A stretch of DNA of 64,000 nucleotides. Origin: Xylaria sp. FL1777. Taxonomy: Eukaryota; Ascomycota; Sordariomycetes; Xylariales; Xylariaceae. Shown here piece after piece: positions 35,059-47,318 of the stretch. Under the pieces are notes generated by a model. It was not told the origin of the DNA. It worked only from the letters and a program-made list of their open reading frames with translations, and did not search any database. The stretch spans positions 248,001-312,000 of the forward strand of contig MU400547.1 in NCBI GenBank assembly GCA_022578965.1. Direction: 5' to 3'. A program made the position numbers and the translations under genes. Numbering within the stretch: the first letter of the stretch is position 1; each line of letters starts with the position of its first letter.

Positions 35059-35461
35059 CGGTTTTTTGACAAGGTGTTAGGTAGGTAGACTTATATTGTC
35101 AGATTTGGTTAGTCTATGAATGAGTGATGTTTAGAATAAGTAGTTAGTGCTACATAGTTTGAAATGAAATCCCTTAACTTTAACCACTTAGGCTTTGTTT
35201 TTTTTAGGTGTTAGGTATGTATTCTTTTATGTGAAGAATTAAGTTGTTGATTTAACATTTTTTATTTCTGGTCATCTTTGTTGTTGTAGTTTTTTTGGTT
35301 AACTTGAAATATATGTACTTGCCTACAAACTTTCAGCTTTAATCATACTGCCTGCTATTGCCCTTCAAGCCGTAATTGGTTAGTGTTATCTGCCAAAAAG
35401 AATTATTAATCGTTTCTAGGGCACAATATACTACCTACCTAACACCTTGTGAAAAAAGCCG
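35059..35461. mobile_element. Candidate MITE with about 30-bp terminal inverted repeats
   Basis: The left end (35059-35088) and the reverse complement of the right end (35431-35461) match over about 30 bases with one gap and one mismatch. They share an identical 20-base core, ACAAGGTGTTAGGTAGGTAG. A further TATATTGT match continues inward. The interior of about 340 bp is AT-rich and has no coding frame. No clear target-site duplication could be read. The size, TIRs and lack of coding fit a non-autonomous DNA transposon. Confidence 0.65.
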
Positions 35462-36251
35462 GCCTGGCGCGCTACGGTATAGATAGGTACCTGATACTTA
35501 CTTAGGTAAGTACTTACGGCATACCTATACTACATGGCTTAGCCCCACCCACCCCGCCATGTACATTTGGGTAGGTACGCACAGATTGGAGGGGAAGCTC
35601 CCGTCCAGCGTCACTAAATGTTAGGTGAGGGATGTTCCCAACTCAACTCCAAAGCACCCCACATACGACGGTAACTACACCACAACACATTCCCAACCAA
35701 CCCGTCATGTGTTGGACTACAATGCCAACGGATCTTTGACATCAGAACATCTTGGTACTGTGACGGTGCATTACTATACTATACGTCTTTCTGTCGCCTT
35801 ATCCAACCAAGTGTAAGTCACCGCGTTTATCTCCATCCATTCTGCTAGGGAAGTCCGGCCGCTTCCTGACTAGCTCTCTATCCCCGACACTATCTTGCCC
35901 TCTTGACCTCGGGCTGGACATTGAACCACGATGCTGGAGCTGTTTGCCCTTTGCTTCTAACTCAAAGCACTGTCAGACCCTCCCTATAATTGCGCCCTGT
36001 CAAACAACTGCCATCCAGCCTTCCTCCTTCCTCCTCGTAGCCCTGAGCCCGTCATCCCCGAGTACCAAAGGCACGATGCTCCCTAGCAACATTTAAGTCT
36101 CTTCTGTTCTTTTCTCGATGCTTGTGCACCACTCACAGCTATCGTGGCTTCAGCTAACCGCAACTTTCTTCAGTGATACCTCACTACAGCCGCTCCGCCT
36201 CTTTTTCGTTTACGCGGACTATCCGCATTTTGTTCGCTTGCATTAATCGCC

Positions 36252-39200
36252 ATGGCTTCGTCGGCGGTTAACAACCCAACTCCCCAGGCGATCAACAGTC
36301 TTCTATCCAAGCTCAACGATGCCGATCCCGACTATCGGTTTATGTCATTGAATGACCTTCACCTGATTCTTACTAAGCCAAAGACCGACTTCCTGGCCCA
36401 CGACTACAATAATTCCTCGCGAATTCTTGATGCTGTCGTCAAAGCCCTCGATGATCAAAATGGCGAGGTCCAAAACTTGGCTGTTAGATGGTAGGATTCA
36501 TATTCATACAAATGAAACATGTCTTATCTTTCTCTCTCTCTCTCTCTCTCTCTCGTTCTCGGGTTAGTCGTTGGCTAACTACAACGCCGCAGTATTGGCC
36601 CCCTAGCGACGAAAATCCCGATAGCCGTCGTCACCCCCATGCTTGAAAAGCTCACAACCGTGGAGATCAAGAACTCGGTCGACAACTCTCTTCCATCTCT
36701 CGCCCTGCGCAGTGCCATTTCGGCCCTTCAAAAACCCATCCCGGGCGTCTCACCATCTCAAGAAGTCCTCAGCACATACAACGTCATTAGCCATGTGCTG
36801 ATACCACGTATCCTCGGGTTCCCTACTCCTGGCGCTTCTCAATCGGACTCTCGTGGTCTTCTCGATAAACCCGACCCGAGTCCCGAGGCCGTTGACGTTT
36901 TGATTGAGGTTGTTCGCTGCTTTGGGCCACTTCTTCAGGCCCTCGAGGTTGAGAAACTGCAAGACGTAGTTGTTAAAGTTCTGGAAAAACCCGCAACGCC
37001 TTCGCCAGTTAAAAAGAGAGCCGTTGTCGCACTTGCTGTCTTGGCACCCTTTCTGACGGAGAATGTCCTCAATGCTTTTATCGCCAAGATACAAAAGACC
37101 TTGAAGCAGCCTAAGATTAGTCCTGTTATGCTCCGTTTATACATGACCGTTTTGGGTTCTCTCGCTAGGGCTATACCCCATCAGTTTGGTACACATCTCC
37201 CAGAAATCGTCCCTCCAGTGCTCTCCACGCTCAGCCAAGAAAAGTATCAGAAGTATGTGGATGAAGTGAGTCTCGGCGACGGCCATGACCCTGAATTCAA
37301 CGAAGTTCGGGAAGTTGCTTTGGTTGCACTTGAATCATTCATTGCGTCCTGTGGCGTTCAGATGCGACCTTACACCAATGAAGTCATCTCCGCCTGCCTG
37401 CGGTATCTTAAATTCGACCCCAATTACGCTAACGATGAAGACGAGGACATGGAGGAAGACGAGGGAGAAGGCGATGACGAGCAGCTGGATGAGGACGACG
37501 AGTACGAGGATGACAATGACTTTGATGATGATGATGATGCTAGCTGGAAAGTTCGTAGATGCGCAGCAAAGGCCCTTTACACACTGATTTCAACCCGCAG
37601 CACCGATCTGCTAGATAATGGGATCCTATACCGAGACGTAGCCACACCCCTCATTCGCCGTTTCGATGAAAGGGAGGAGAGTGTTCGGTTAGAAGTTATC
37701 TCCGCCACGTCCCTTCTAATTCGCAAGACTGGTGAAGGTGTTATCCACTCGGTGACCATGGACGATGAACTTCTACAGTCTCTACCGGACAGCAGGAAGA
37801 GAAGGAGGCAAAGTAGCGGTGCAATTTGGCAAGGCCACAAAGCTCCTTATATGGGTACACCCGGTCTTCTTTCACCAACCCAAGAATCTATCCCGCAGAC
37901 AGGGCCTAGGGCAGACCTTTCGAAGTTGATCCCGCAGCTAGTCAAATCATCAACGAAGCTCCTCCGAGGTAAACAGATTGCTACGAAACAAGCGGTGATT
38001 GCTCTCCTAGACGACTTGATTGCAGTTCAAAACGGTGGCCTTTCCGATTATTTCGATCAGGTTATGCAGCCAGTCATCGATGTTACAAAGGGAGTTGTAG
38101 GCAATTCTGGAGCAACATCTACAGCTCTGTCGGGTGGTGCTGCTTCTGCCACGGCTACCTCTTTACGCATGGCCGTGCTTCGATTCACAAGTGACATTGC
38201 GAAAACACATTCATCCAGCTTGTTTCAACCGTACCTGGCTAAAATTGTGACCAGTGTTGTTTCTGCGGTAAATGACAAGTTTTACAAGATCTCCAGCGAA
38301 GCTATCAGAACAGCTGAGGAGCTTGTCAAAGCGATAACCCCTCCTCGAGCTAAATTCACCACCCAGAAGTACAAACCTGAGCTTCTCAAACTATACGACA
38401 TTATTGTCGACCGTACTTCTGCAAACGATGTAGATACGGAAGTACGGCAGCGAGCTATACAGGCGCTTGGCACTCTGATTGCGAGAACTTCAACACCAGA
38501 TGGACTTGCCCTCTTGTCGCCAGAGAAGCGGCAAGCGGGCCTGGAATTATTGCTCGATCGAGTGCGTAACGAAACTACCCGACTTCATGCTGTGCGGGCA
38601 ATCGACAATGTTGCGATATTCTCCTCCGCTCCAAGTAGTCTCGATGGTGCTTGGATCCAAGCCGTGACCTTGGAATTATGTGGTCAGCTGCGAAAAGCCA
38701 ATCGCGCCCTTAGGGGTTCTAGCATACAAGCTCTTCAGCACATGGTCATGTCTCCAGCAACCAAAGGAAATCTCGCAGCAAATACAATTAGTGGCATTGT
38801 GACAGCCATTCAGCCAGTCGTCATTGCCAATGACACGCTCCTCTTGAGCCCCGCCTTACTCACCATGGCTCAGCTTCAGCTTGAGAATCCCAAATTAAGC
38901 GCCTCACCGGACTTCGTGAATACGCTTTGCGACTTGATCAAAAAGAACATCTCAGGCAGTATCCTTGATTCTCTTGTTACCCTTGTGACGAATATAGGTC
39001 AGACCGGCATGGGTGAAAGGCTCATGAAAGGCGTATTGTCCGTGGGTGTGGGTGGCGATCCCGCCGTTATCGGGAAAGTCGCGGGTGCTTTATTTGTTGC
39101 GAGTAATGGTAATGCTGGCGTCACCATCGACAGTTTTATTGACGAACTCAAGATGTCGAGCAGGTTATCACCCCCGGATACTGCACGCCAGAGCCTTGCA

Positions 39201-40511
39201 TTAGCCATCCTCGGAGAGATTGGTCTACGTCTGGGATCCAGATCTCCCCTAGATCCGACTATCTTCTTAGAACAGTTCGGCGATGAGCCTGACAAAGTGT
39301 CCGTCTCGGCCGCCGTTGCTTTGGGGAGGGCTGGGGCGGGTAATGTCTCTCGTTACCTGCCCGTGATTCTAGACGCCACCACGCAACAAGGCAGTCATCA
39401 ATATCTTCTATTACAGTCTATTCGCGAGGTCCTTCACCAAGCCGTTGCTTCGTCTACAGACATCAGTGCTTACGAACGTAATATTTGGGAGATTCTTTTT
39501 ACTTCATCACTTGCAGAAGACAATAAAGCCATTTGTGCAGAGTGTATTGGTCGCTTGGCGATCTTAAAGCCGAAAACCTATATCACCAAGCTTCAAGTAT
39601 GTTTTATAACCCCTTTCTACGCGCAACTCAGCAACCTCTAACTATCGCAGGAACTTCTCATAAGCTCTTCGGAAGGGTACAGAGCTGTTGCTGTCCAGGC
39701 GCTTAGATACACCTTGCCTGATAGTGATGAAACATTCGATACAGAACTGAAGTCGGTGCTGGTCAATATGATATTGACCGTGCTCAAAGACGACAATTTG
39801 GAGATCCGACGCCTTGGCATGACAACACTTAACTCGGCCACTCACAATAAGCCTGAATTAATCCTACCGCATTTGGGTGAATTAATACCTTTCGTTATGA
39901 CTGAGTCCATCATTAAAAAGGAACTCATCCGTGAAGTACAAATGGGTCCGTTCAAGCATACAGTTGATGATGGGCTTGAGGCCCGCAAAGTATGTTATTT
40001 GCCAATTCTTCTCCTGCTTGTAGACATACTAACTTACGCTTAATAGAGCGCATACGAGACCCTTTACTCGCTTATGGAGACATCGTTCTCTCGTGTCAGC
40101 TCGCCTGAATTTTACGATCGCATCATTGCAGGTCTCGATGATGACAACGATATTAGGGCCTTATGCAATCTCATGCTTGGCAAGTTAATCGTTATTGATC
40201 CTGATGAGACCACTCGTCGGCTTGATACCATTGCGCAATGTTATCGTAAGACGTTATCGACGAAACTCAAGGATGGCGCCGTCAAGCAAGAACATGAAAA
40301 GCAAGAAGAGGCCAACAAGAGTGTTCTGCGTGTCTCTCTTCTCCTTGCTGAGAAAACCAAGACTACACTACCGGGTCCCAATAACGTCTCGGGTAATGCA
40401 GCAGCTCAGATCCAAACCCAGAGCCCCGTTTGGCAGCAATATTGGGAGTGGGTTAATAAGGATTTTGACCGCCAGCTAAAGAATCTACGCGACGAGATCA
40501 AGGATTCGTGA
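36252..40511 (+). CDS. Cullin-associated NEDD8-dissociated protein 1 (CAND1/TIP120)
   Basis: Model: join(36252..36490,36593..39596,39651..39989,40047..40511), 1348 aa, within the fungal CAND1 range. The protein is a continuous array of HEAT repeats. It begins near Ile-Asn-Ser-Leu-Leu-Ser-Lys-Leu and Phe-Met-Ser-Leu-Asn-Asp-Leu, and ends in the TIP120 C-terminal domain containing Met-Gly-Pro-Phe-Lys-His-Thr-Val-Asp-Asp-Gly-Leu and Arg-Lys-x-Ala-Tyr-Glu. A highly acidic Asp/Glu loop lies near residues 310-345. CAND1 wraps around unneddylated cullin-Rbx1 and exchanges SCF substrate receptors, acting in cytosol and nucleus. Intron 1 carries a (TC)n tract. The three introns are 102, 54 and 57 nt and all keep the frame. 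Confidence 0.95.
36525..36554. repeat. (TC)n microsatellite in CAND1 intron 1
   Basis: This is a run of about 13 TC units between donor 36491 and the branch region. Confidence 0.85.
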
Positions 40512-41672
40512 TTCCTCCGCGGGAGATTCACCCTTATCCCCATGTCTTATACTTAGTATTAACTACCATAGTCGTCCAGGGCCTCAACCTTCGCCGATAA
40601 TATGGTTGATCCTAAGACGGACCTCCTCATGCACATGACGAAGAACCACGTCAAATTACGAAAATCTCTACAAGTTCGGTTCGCCTAGATAGAAGCGTGG
40701 ATAGGAAGTATATTGGTCACTTGCAGGTTAGTAGCAAGTTTCCACAATATTAGTGAAGTTAAGCGAGCATCTAAGACTCTGAAGAGAACTTGACTATGTA
40801 CTCTTGTTCGGCGAACCAGGCAGAATATAGCGCTTAACATTCGAGATGAGAATAGCACAAAACTCACTTTAGCAACCACCTGGTTTGGGAACTAAGCTCT
40901 TACTCATATTTAGATACCCGGGGCAGAAAATGTCGAGAGTATCTGATGGCTTTTATGTTTGCCTTCTGATAAATTAAAACGCCTACTCTAGCTATGTATC
41001 ATGCCTCGGCCGCAGAATTCGACTACTTGCCTTGATTGCCTGGCACCTCCATCTACATATCTATACCTAGGCTCCAAGAATAACCTTCTATAGGCGTCTC
41101 CAGTATAACAGTGGTCGTTAGTGACCAACTCTCGGCCACTTCTGTCTTTTGCTCAATCCCTTCTCTAGTGTTCACGTTGGTCAATAAATAAATTATTCCA
41201 TGCTCATAAATTCATATAGCCGGCTTAGTATTGGACAATATCGTTGATTCTTAAACAAGGAGAAAGTTTAGCATTATTAGATTATGCCAAATTTAGTAGA
41301 AGCCCGTCCATATTTACTAACTAACGAAACAGTAGGCTGTGGGCCACACCCTGCCATATTATGGTAGAGAACCATGCGTATTATTCATAGCTAGGAGAAT
41401 CGCCATGATAATGGCCGGTAGCTAATAAAGTAGCAGGAAGCTTTTCCAATAAGTCCTCTCACCCCTAATGAATGGCTTGCGACCTACACAAATTTGCCCC
41501 GTTCTGCAGTCCTACTTCCTAAGCTCGATCTCCCATGAGGATAAATGAAGGACTACTTGAATGTTTACTGTTATTAATAATTGTCCATCCAAACTTGAAT
41601 TTCCCAACGGTTCACTCTAAACCTCAGATTACCAAGACATCTTCACATAAGCCAGTTTCCGTGAGGTACACT
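40512..41672. other. Intergenic between convergent genes, no gene seen
   Basis: This is the 3' flank of CAND1 and the 3' flank of the minus-strand secreted protein gene. Nothing recognisable was found. Confidence 0.5.
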
Positions 41673-42360
41673 CTAATTGTTGACACAAGGTTTGTCGCAA
41701 TGGGCGATGTAGTTGGTCGTGGCATTGTTGAGACACGTGCCGCTACACGCACACACGAGCTGGACGGTCGAAGGCTGGTCTTCCATGCAGACGTAGACGG
41801 CCTGGTCAGCGTTCGTCTTGCGCTTGCCGCCGGCGCAGAGCTCTGGGAGCCCGTTGCAGTAAGACTTGTCAATGTCCGCCGGTGCGAAATCTAGATACAC
41901 CTTTGTTAGTGCGTCTTTGATGAAGGAAGTGGATAGCATTGGACTGAGGCAATAATCATTGATGCTAGCTAGACGTACTGTGCCCAATTCCAGTCAACAT
42001 ATAGCCGCAGTATGTGTACCCCTTTCCACATTTGGCGCCACTCGCTGGTCCGGGACCTCCGGAGGCGGGAGTGGGTGATGCGGTTTTGGGAGGAGAGGCT
42101 GATGGAGGGAGGGAAAGATCCCCCGAAGCGGAAGCCGGCACAGGGACAACAGTTGGGGTCGAAGCCGAGTGCGACACTGCGGAACTCTGCTCCCAGGGAA
42201 CTGGCGCTTCTGAAAGAGGTAGAGGGGTCGGCGCAATCAGATTGTTGCTCGAAGAAGGCGTGACGCCGGCTGTGACCGTGACGATCACCTGGCGAGGATC
42301 CTTCCGAGCCGAAAGGACGCCGGTGACGAACACAAGTTGCAGGAGATGGTGGATCTGCAT
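41673..42360 (-). CDS. Small secreted Cys-rich protein with Pro/Ser-rich linker
   Basis: Model: complement(join(41673..41890,41979..42360)), 199 aa. The start at 42360 gives Met-Gln-Ile-His-His followed by a hydrophobic core and Ala-Arg, a signal peptide. An upstream in-frame Met at 42405 would bury it. A Ser/Pro/Thr-rich linker of about 90 residues leads to a C-terminal Cys-rich module. That module includes Cys-Gly-Lys-Gly-Tyr-x-Tyr-Cys-Gly-Tyr, a Tyr-Cys-Asn-Gly turn and Cys-x-Cys-x-Gly-x-Cys near the end, about 11 Cys in total. This pattern is shared by small secreted ascomycete proteins of unknown function. The 88-nt intron joins Gly-His to Asn-Phe-Ala-Pro. It is extracellular, perhaps wall-associated or effector-like; this is inference only. 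Confidence 0.8.
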
Positions 42361-43985
42361 GGTAGATTGCCCTGATGCAAAGTTACTAATAAAACGAGGA
42401 AGCAAATATGTTTAGTTGAGATTCCCGGGGTATATACTACAAGACCTCTTCCACTTGGCAACGTCGCCGTCGGTCTTCTTATACGACTTGCCACTAGGAA
42501 ACTTGAACCGTATGAGTTTGTATATGCCCACACCTACACAAAACCTGGGCCATAGCTGGAGCATGACGGGCAGACGGGTTGCGATCGGGCTTCGACGCAT
42601 CTTTGTGACATTATTCTATCAATATACGGAAGTTCGACGCGAAATATGAGTCGATATGTCCTCCTTCCTCGCAGTTTTCGGTAGATCGTACTCCCAATGA
42701 AACCTCCCTTGCGAGACCGACGACACGCAACGCATTGACAGAATTCTGAATGCGACGGTTGATATCAACTTGAATGGCAGATCTTCTCGTTAGGTTGCAG
42801 TCATTGTGAAACGGAAATGGTATGCCTAGACGCAGCCTTCGTGCCACGGTAAGGCAACACCATTATGCCGCTGACGATTCATTCTGAGCCCAAACACTCG
42901 ATAGTATTACATAGAGCATCTGATGCGGATAGCCGCTTCGCCATAGGAAGGGCTACATCATATCTCTATGGACACAAATGACGCGCCGTCCTATGGAGAC
43001 ACAGTCCGATGAACTCTCGGTGTCTCCCTTTGACAGATATATCTGCTGTGTATGTTAACACGGGCACACCGAGTTGAGAATAATGCATCGTAGTAGGACT
43101 CACAGGATTCTCATCTACACTCGAACACTACTAGTAGTCAAACTTCAGCTACTTGATATCCTACCTAGTGGTACCTTTGTTCTTCTGTGCTTCATTGTTA
43201 GTAACGTCGGTGTGCTTGACAGCGTCATCTCATGATTAACGAATAAGTCGTATATGTATATGTAACTGGTAGTTTGATGACACGTCAAAGGGCATCTCCG
43301 ACGGGAAATAGAATAAAACATCGAGACTCCAGTAAAAAATACTTGGAGTGTAATACCATCTTAATAATCTTAGTGTTTGGTATGAACAAGTGACAAATAT
43401 CCTTGGAAAGCTGTCTTCATCGACTTGAGATAGATAGATACTTTGCTACCGATAGGCAGTGAAAGATTAAATGGAGCGTGTACGAGATTTATTTTAACTT
43501 GAATTGATCGGAATCAAAATCAAATTCTTAAGATAGATGAATTATAAATAGGGGTAAAAGACAAAACAAAAGGAATTGCCGACCTGACTCAGGTAAAAGT
43601 ACCTACCTACCTAAGAGGTGGATGTAGTAAGCTGTGTATCTATGTATCTACTGCCGGGTAGCCTGGACGGAGAAGGAGTAGATTTTGCCCCGCGATTCGG
43701 TTCTTGCCCCGCTAAAAACAGCTTTACTTACAGCCAACAACCAATTCACAGACCGCGTTCGCTTCTGGCAGTCTCGTTTCACCTACAGCATTTTCTCTCC
43801 TGTGGCAACCTGTCCCGAGTCCTGTGCCTTCGTCTCACTTCCACCACAGAAAACAGGTGCGACCGCACGCAATCGATCATTCGCCCCCGTCGACCACAGT
43901 ATTTCACCCCATTGGAACCCCCCCGATCTTCCCCGACCCTCCGACGAGTTCTCTCTCTCTCCTCCACACCTTCGCATCAACCACC
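42361..43985. other. Divergent upstream region, no gene seen
   Basis: It lies between the secreted-protein start and the hydroxymethylbilane synthase start. Composition changes sharply near 43680, from AT-rich to pyrimidine-rich and GC-rich leader sequence. In-frame codons extend upstream of the HMBS start to an ATG at 43824. Confidence 0.5.
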
Positions 43986-45050
43986 ATGTCTACCTCAGCC
44001 ACGAAGCCTATCATAGCGCCCTCGGGCACGAACACACAGAGACCGCTTGTGCGCATCGGCTCACGGAAGTCGGCGCTGGCGTTGGTGCAAGCCGAATGGG
44101 TAGTCGCGTCGCTCAAGAAACTGCACCCAGACATCGACTTCGAAGTCCGCGGCATGCTGTCGACAGCAGACAAGGACAAGATCACGGCGCTGTACAAGTT
44201 CGGGGGCAAGGGGCTGTGGACGAACGAGCTGGAGGCCGCGCTACTCTCCAATGAGCTGGACGTCATCGTCCACTGCGCCAAGGACATGCCGACGTCGCTG
44301 CCGGAGGGCTGCGCGCTCGCCTGCTTCACCCCGCGCGAGGACCCGCGCGACGTCGTCGTCGTGAAGAAGGGGCTCGAAGGGAAGTACAAGACGCTGGCCG
44401 ACCTGCCGGAGGGCGCCGTCGTGGGCACAAGCAGCGTGCGTCGCATGGCGCAGATCAAGCGTCGCTACCCGAAGCTGCGGTTCCAGGACATGCGCGGCAA
44501 CATCGACACGAGACTGCAGAAGCTCGACGCCGACGACAGCGAGTTTGCGGTTCTCATCCTCGCTGCGGCCGGCTTGCACCGCACGAGCAGACACGCCCGC
44601 ATCTCGCAGTACCTGGAGAGGACCACCGAGGGCGGCGGTATGCTGTATGCCGTGGGACAGGGCGGGCTTGCTATCGAGGCGCGCGCGGACGATGCGAAGA
44701 CGCTCGAGCTGCTGAAGCCGTTTGAGGACGAGAAGGCCATGTTGGCGATCGAGACGGAGCGCAGCATCATGCGCACGCTCGAGGGCGGCTGCAGCGTCCC
44801 GATTGGTGTCGAGACGGCGTGGCTGGAGGGAAACCAGTTGCGGCTCACGGGATGTGTAGTCAGCATCGACGGCACGGAGGCTGCGGATGCGGAGAGCGTC
44901 GAGGAGGTCACTACCAGAGAGCAGGCCGTCGCGTTCGGGAAGAAAGTTGCGCAGATGCTGGTGGACAATGGTGCGCAGGCTATCTTGGACGTCATCAATG
45001 CAGATCGCGAGGCGAGCAGAGACCAGGCGGAGCCGTGGGTGCCGGCATAA
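43986..45050 (+). CDS. HEM3: Hydroxymethylbilane synthase (porphobilinogen deaminase)
   Basis: This is an intronless gene of 354 aa. It polymerises four porphobilinogens to hydroxymethylbilane in the cytosolic part of haem synthesis. Landmarks are Arg-Ile-Gly-Ser-Arg-Lys-Ser near the start, Gly-Lys-Gly-Leu-Trp-Thr-Asn-Glu-Leu, and His-Cys-Ala-Lys-Asp-Met-Pro-Thr, which contains the catalytic-loop Asp. Further ones are Gly-Thr-Ser-Ser-Val-Arg-Arg and Arg-Gly-Asn-Ile-Asp-Thr-Arg-Leu, and the dipyrromethane-binding Cys269 in Glu-Gly-Gly-Cys-Ser-Val-Pro-Ile-Gly. All are intact. The ATG at 43986 (CACC context) is preferred. An in-frame ATG at 43824 would add a Pro/Ser/His-rich 54-residue tail not typical of the family. 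GC at third positions is very high compared with the PKS side. Confidence 0.95.
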   Translation: MSTSATKPIIAPSGTNTQRPLVRIGSRKSALALVQAEWVVASLKKLHPDIDFEVRGMLSTADKDKITALYKFGGKGLWTNELEAALLSNELDVIVHCAKDMPTSLPEGCALACFTPREDPRDVVVVKKGLEGKYKTLADLPEGAVVGTSSVRRMAQIKRRYPKLRFQDMRGNIDTRLQKLDADDSEFAVLILAAAGLHRTSRHARISQYLERTTEGGGMLYAVGQGGLAIEARADDAKTLELLKPFEDEKAMLAIETERSIMRTLEGGCSVPIGVETAWLEGNQLRLTGCVVSIDGTEAADAESVEEVTTREQAVAFGKKVAQMLVDNGAQAILDVINADREASRDQAEPWVPA

Positions 45051-45490
45051 ATAGAGACGTGCACGGCACAGCGTAGACCCCGTATAAGAGACACAATCTC
45101 ACGATGATGACTTATGATGACATATAGAGAGGGGGCGGCATTGTACCATTTCATGGCGGGCGAAATCAAAACAATCTGGTGATGAAGACGATGAGAGGAG
45201 GCAATATGGCCGCCCGTTTCTGTAGACACCTCTGCTATTGCGCAGCTTCGGGCCATTCGTCCATATTTAACAAAAAAGAATACCCCACGCGATGCCTATG
45301 ATACAAGGTTGAGCCCGTTCTTTTTCTCTTTCTGTTGAACACCGCCTTTGCTAGTCCTATGCCGGCCGAAGGTATAATCTAAAAAAAGAAAACGAACCAT
45401 TAAATGCAAAGGATCCCGCCCACCAATCGAACCCCCCTGGTCTTATCAACCAATGTCCCCCCCGGTCCGTCCGTCATCTCGTCTCGTCTC
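45051..45490. other. Convergent 3' region, no gene seen
   Basis: This is the 3' flanks of HEM3 and the H-protein gene. Nothing recognisable was found. Confidence 0.5.
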
Positions 45491-46269
45491 TCAGTGCTCG
45501 GTAGTCCCGGTGAAAGCCTTGTATTCCTCGAGGTCCATGAGTGCCTCGAAGTCCTTGCGGCCCTGCTCGCCGACGGTGACCTTGGCGATCCAGCCGCCGC
45601 CGTGCGAGTCGTCCTCGGGCACCTGGTTGATGACGCCGGGCTTGTCCTCGAGGGCGGCGTTGGCGGCCGTCACGGTGCAGGCGATGGGGCTGTTGATGTC
45701 GGCGGCGCTCTTGACCGACTCCACGGCGCCCAGCGTGTCGCCCGCCACCAGCTCCTTGCCCTCCTCGGGCAGCTCCACGTACACGACGTCGCCAAGCTCC
45801 TCCGCCGCGTACTCGGAGATGCCGATCACCCCCGTCGTCTGGTCCGCGTTCAGGTCGACCCACTCGTGGTCCTTGGTGTACTTGCGGATATCTCCTGTGA
45901 AGGTAGGGGGGCACGGTACGGGTTAGTCTATGCTATATGCTTGCGCGCTCAACAATGGGGAAACATCTTCTTCCTCTTCTTCTCCTCCTGCTTCTTCTTC
46001 TTCTTTCGTACTCATTATAAAGCCCATCCAGCGGTGCCTTTCTCTTGGAAGCAGAATTAAGGCCGCTGGAGGGATGGAGAAATGGAGGAACGCTGGGAGA
46101 AAGAAGAGCCGGGCGGAGAATGGCGACATCGGAGAGCCTTACTTATCGGAGACGTAGAGAAGGTCCGGAGAGAGGTCGCTTGCCAATTCGACCGGACCCG
46201 AGGCATCTGGGGAAGACGAGACAGCGTCGAGGGCCGAACTGCCCGCAGGCACCGCGCAATTGAGGCCAT
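45491..46269 (-). CDS. Glycine cleavage system H protein, mitochondrial
   Basis: Model: complement(join(45491..45894,46143..46269)), 176 aa. The first 45 residues are Arg/Ser-rich with no acids, a mitochondrial presequence ending near Arg-Thr-Phe-Ser-Thr-Ser. The mature part has Tyr-Thr-Lys-Asp-His-Glu-Trp-Val and Gly-Ile-Ser-Glu-Tyr-Ala-Ala-Glu-Glu-Leu-Gly-Asp. The lipoylation site is Glu-Ser-Val-Lys-Ser (Lys104). It shuttles the aminomethyl group between the P, T and L proteins of glycine decarboxylase in the matrix. The single 248-nt intron is long for this window and rich in CTT/CTC on the plus strand (about 45966-46010). The exon junction gives Pro-Ile-Arg-Asp-Ile-Arg in frame. Confidence 0.95.
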
Positions 46270-47299
46270 GATTGGGAGGGAGAAAAGGGTGAATTTCAAT
46301 CAATGGTAAGAAATCAGTGAGGCGGGAGTTGGTGTGGTATGATTTCACGTGGGTCGAACGAAGCTTTGGGATCGAGGAAGCGGGCTACGGAAGTTGGTTG
46401 ATATCATCGAGCTAGCATTGATAGATAAGGCCGACAGGGGATCGTAGGCCGAGTTGTCCCGGATAAGATGTTTATACTGTGCCTTGCTTGCTTGCGAAGC
46501 TGTGTATCTACAGTGTCAGGGTAAATAAAGCTACGGTAATGAGATAGGTTAAAGAGCTGAGCCAATCACTGCTTAAGAACTTTACCCCTCGTTGTGCTCA
46601 TATCTGGCAGTGTGGGGTTGTGTGGCTAAGCAATAGACTGTGTAGGTAATCCATTGTTATGTGGCTTGAAAAAAGCGTCAGTGGAGTGGAAGAAAGTGGG
46701 CTTCACTTCCAGGTAACTTGTCCATATTACAGTGCTGTCAGTTGTTGAATAGAAACCCCTGGCAACCTTCTGAATGCAGCCTAAAACAACAAATAGACAG
46801 CACAGCATGCGCTTCCATAAAATAAATACCCAAACATATTTCCCACCGCATGGTTTCCACGCGCACCGCCAAGTTGTGCGTTTCTACGGGTTCTTCCCAA
46901 GCTACTATGATGTACATATATATCTGCGACATACCGTAATTGACTGGCTCACCAGCTGAAGGTAGGAAGGTAGGTTAACCTAGCAAGATAACTAGTATAG
47001 GACATGTCACGCGTCGCGTCTTTCCCTTAGTGTGCTGCCCGAATCGTCCTCTCTCCTTGGATTTCATTCGCTCATCTACACATTAGTGCCGAATTCTGAC
47101 TCGGCTGTCTTGAGGAAACGCAACCAATAGTAAACATCATCACGCAGCACATTTGTTTCGAAGAGAAACATGCGTGTACCTACTAAGTATGTAGTATAGC
47201 TGTGCTTATGATGCTCTACTTATACAATAGGTAGTCTTACTAGTGTTGTATCTGCTTTACCTTGGCTAATGAGTGGTGATTATTTTATGACGCGAGACA

Positions 47300-47318
47300 G
47301 CAACAACAACAACAACAA
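47300..47318 (+). repeat. (CAA)n microsatellite
   Basis: Six consecutive CAA-type units in intergenic DNA. Confidence 0.8.

Larger units (their letters stand above)
34341..36251. other. Gene-poor stretch with TAGGTAGG-rich repeats and a candidate MITE
   Basis: No gene is seen before the CAND1 start. Runs of ACCT/AGGT tetranucleotides occur at 34600-34655 and elsewhere. A roughly 400-bp inverted-repeat element (35059-35461) is listed separately. The last 300 nt are pyrimidine-rich, as expected for a fungal promoter and 5' UTR. Confidence 0.5.

Noticed and set aside
41535..41894. 119-codon plus-strand frame
   Set aside because: Antisense shadow of the secreted Cys-rich protein gene.
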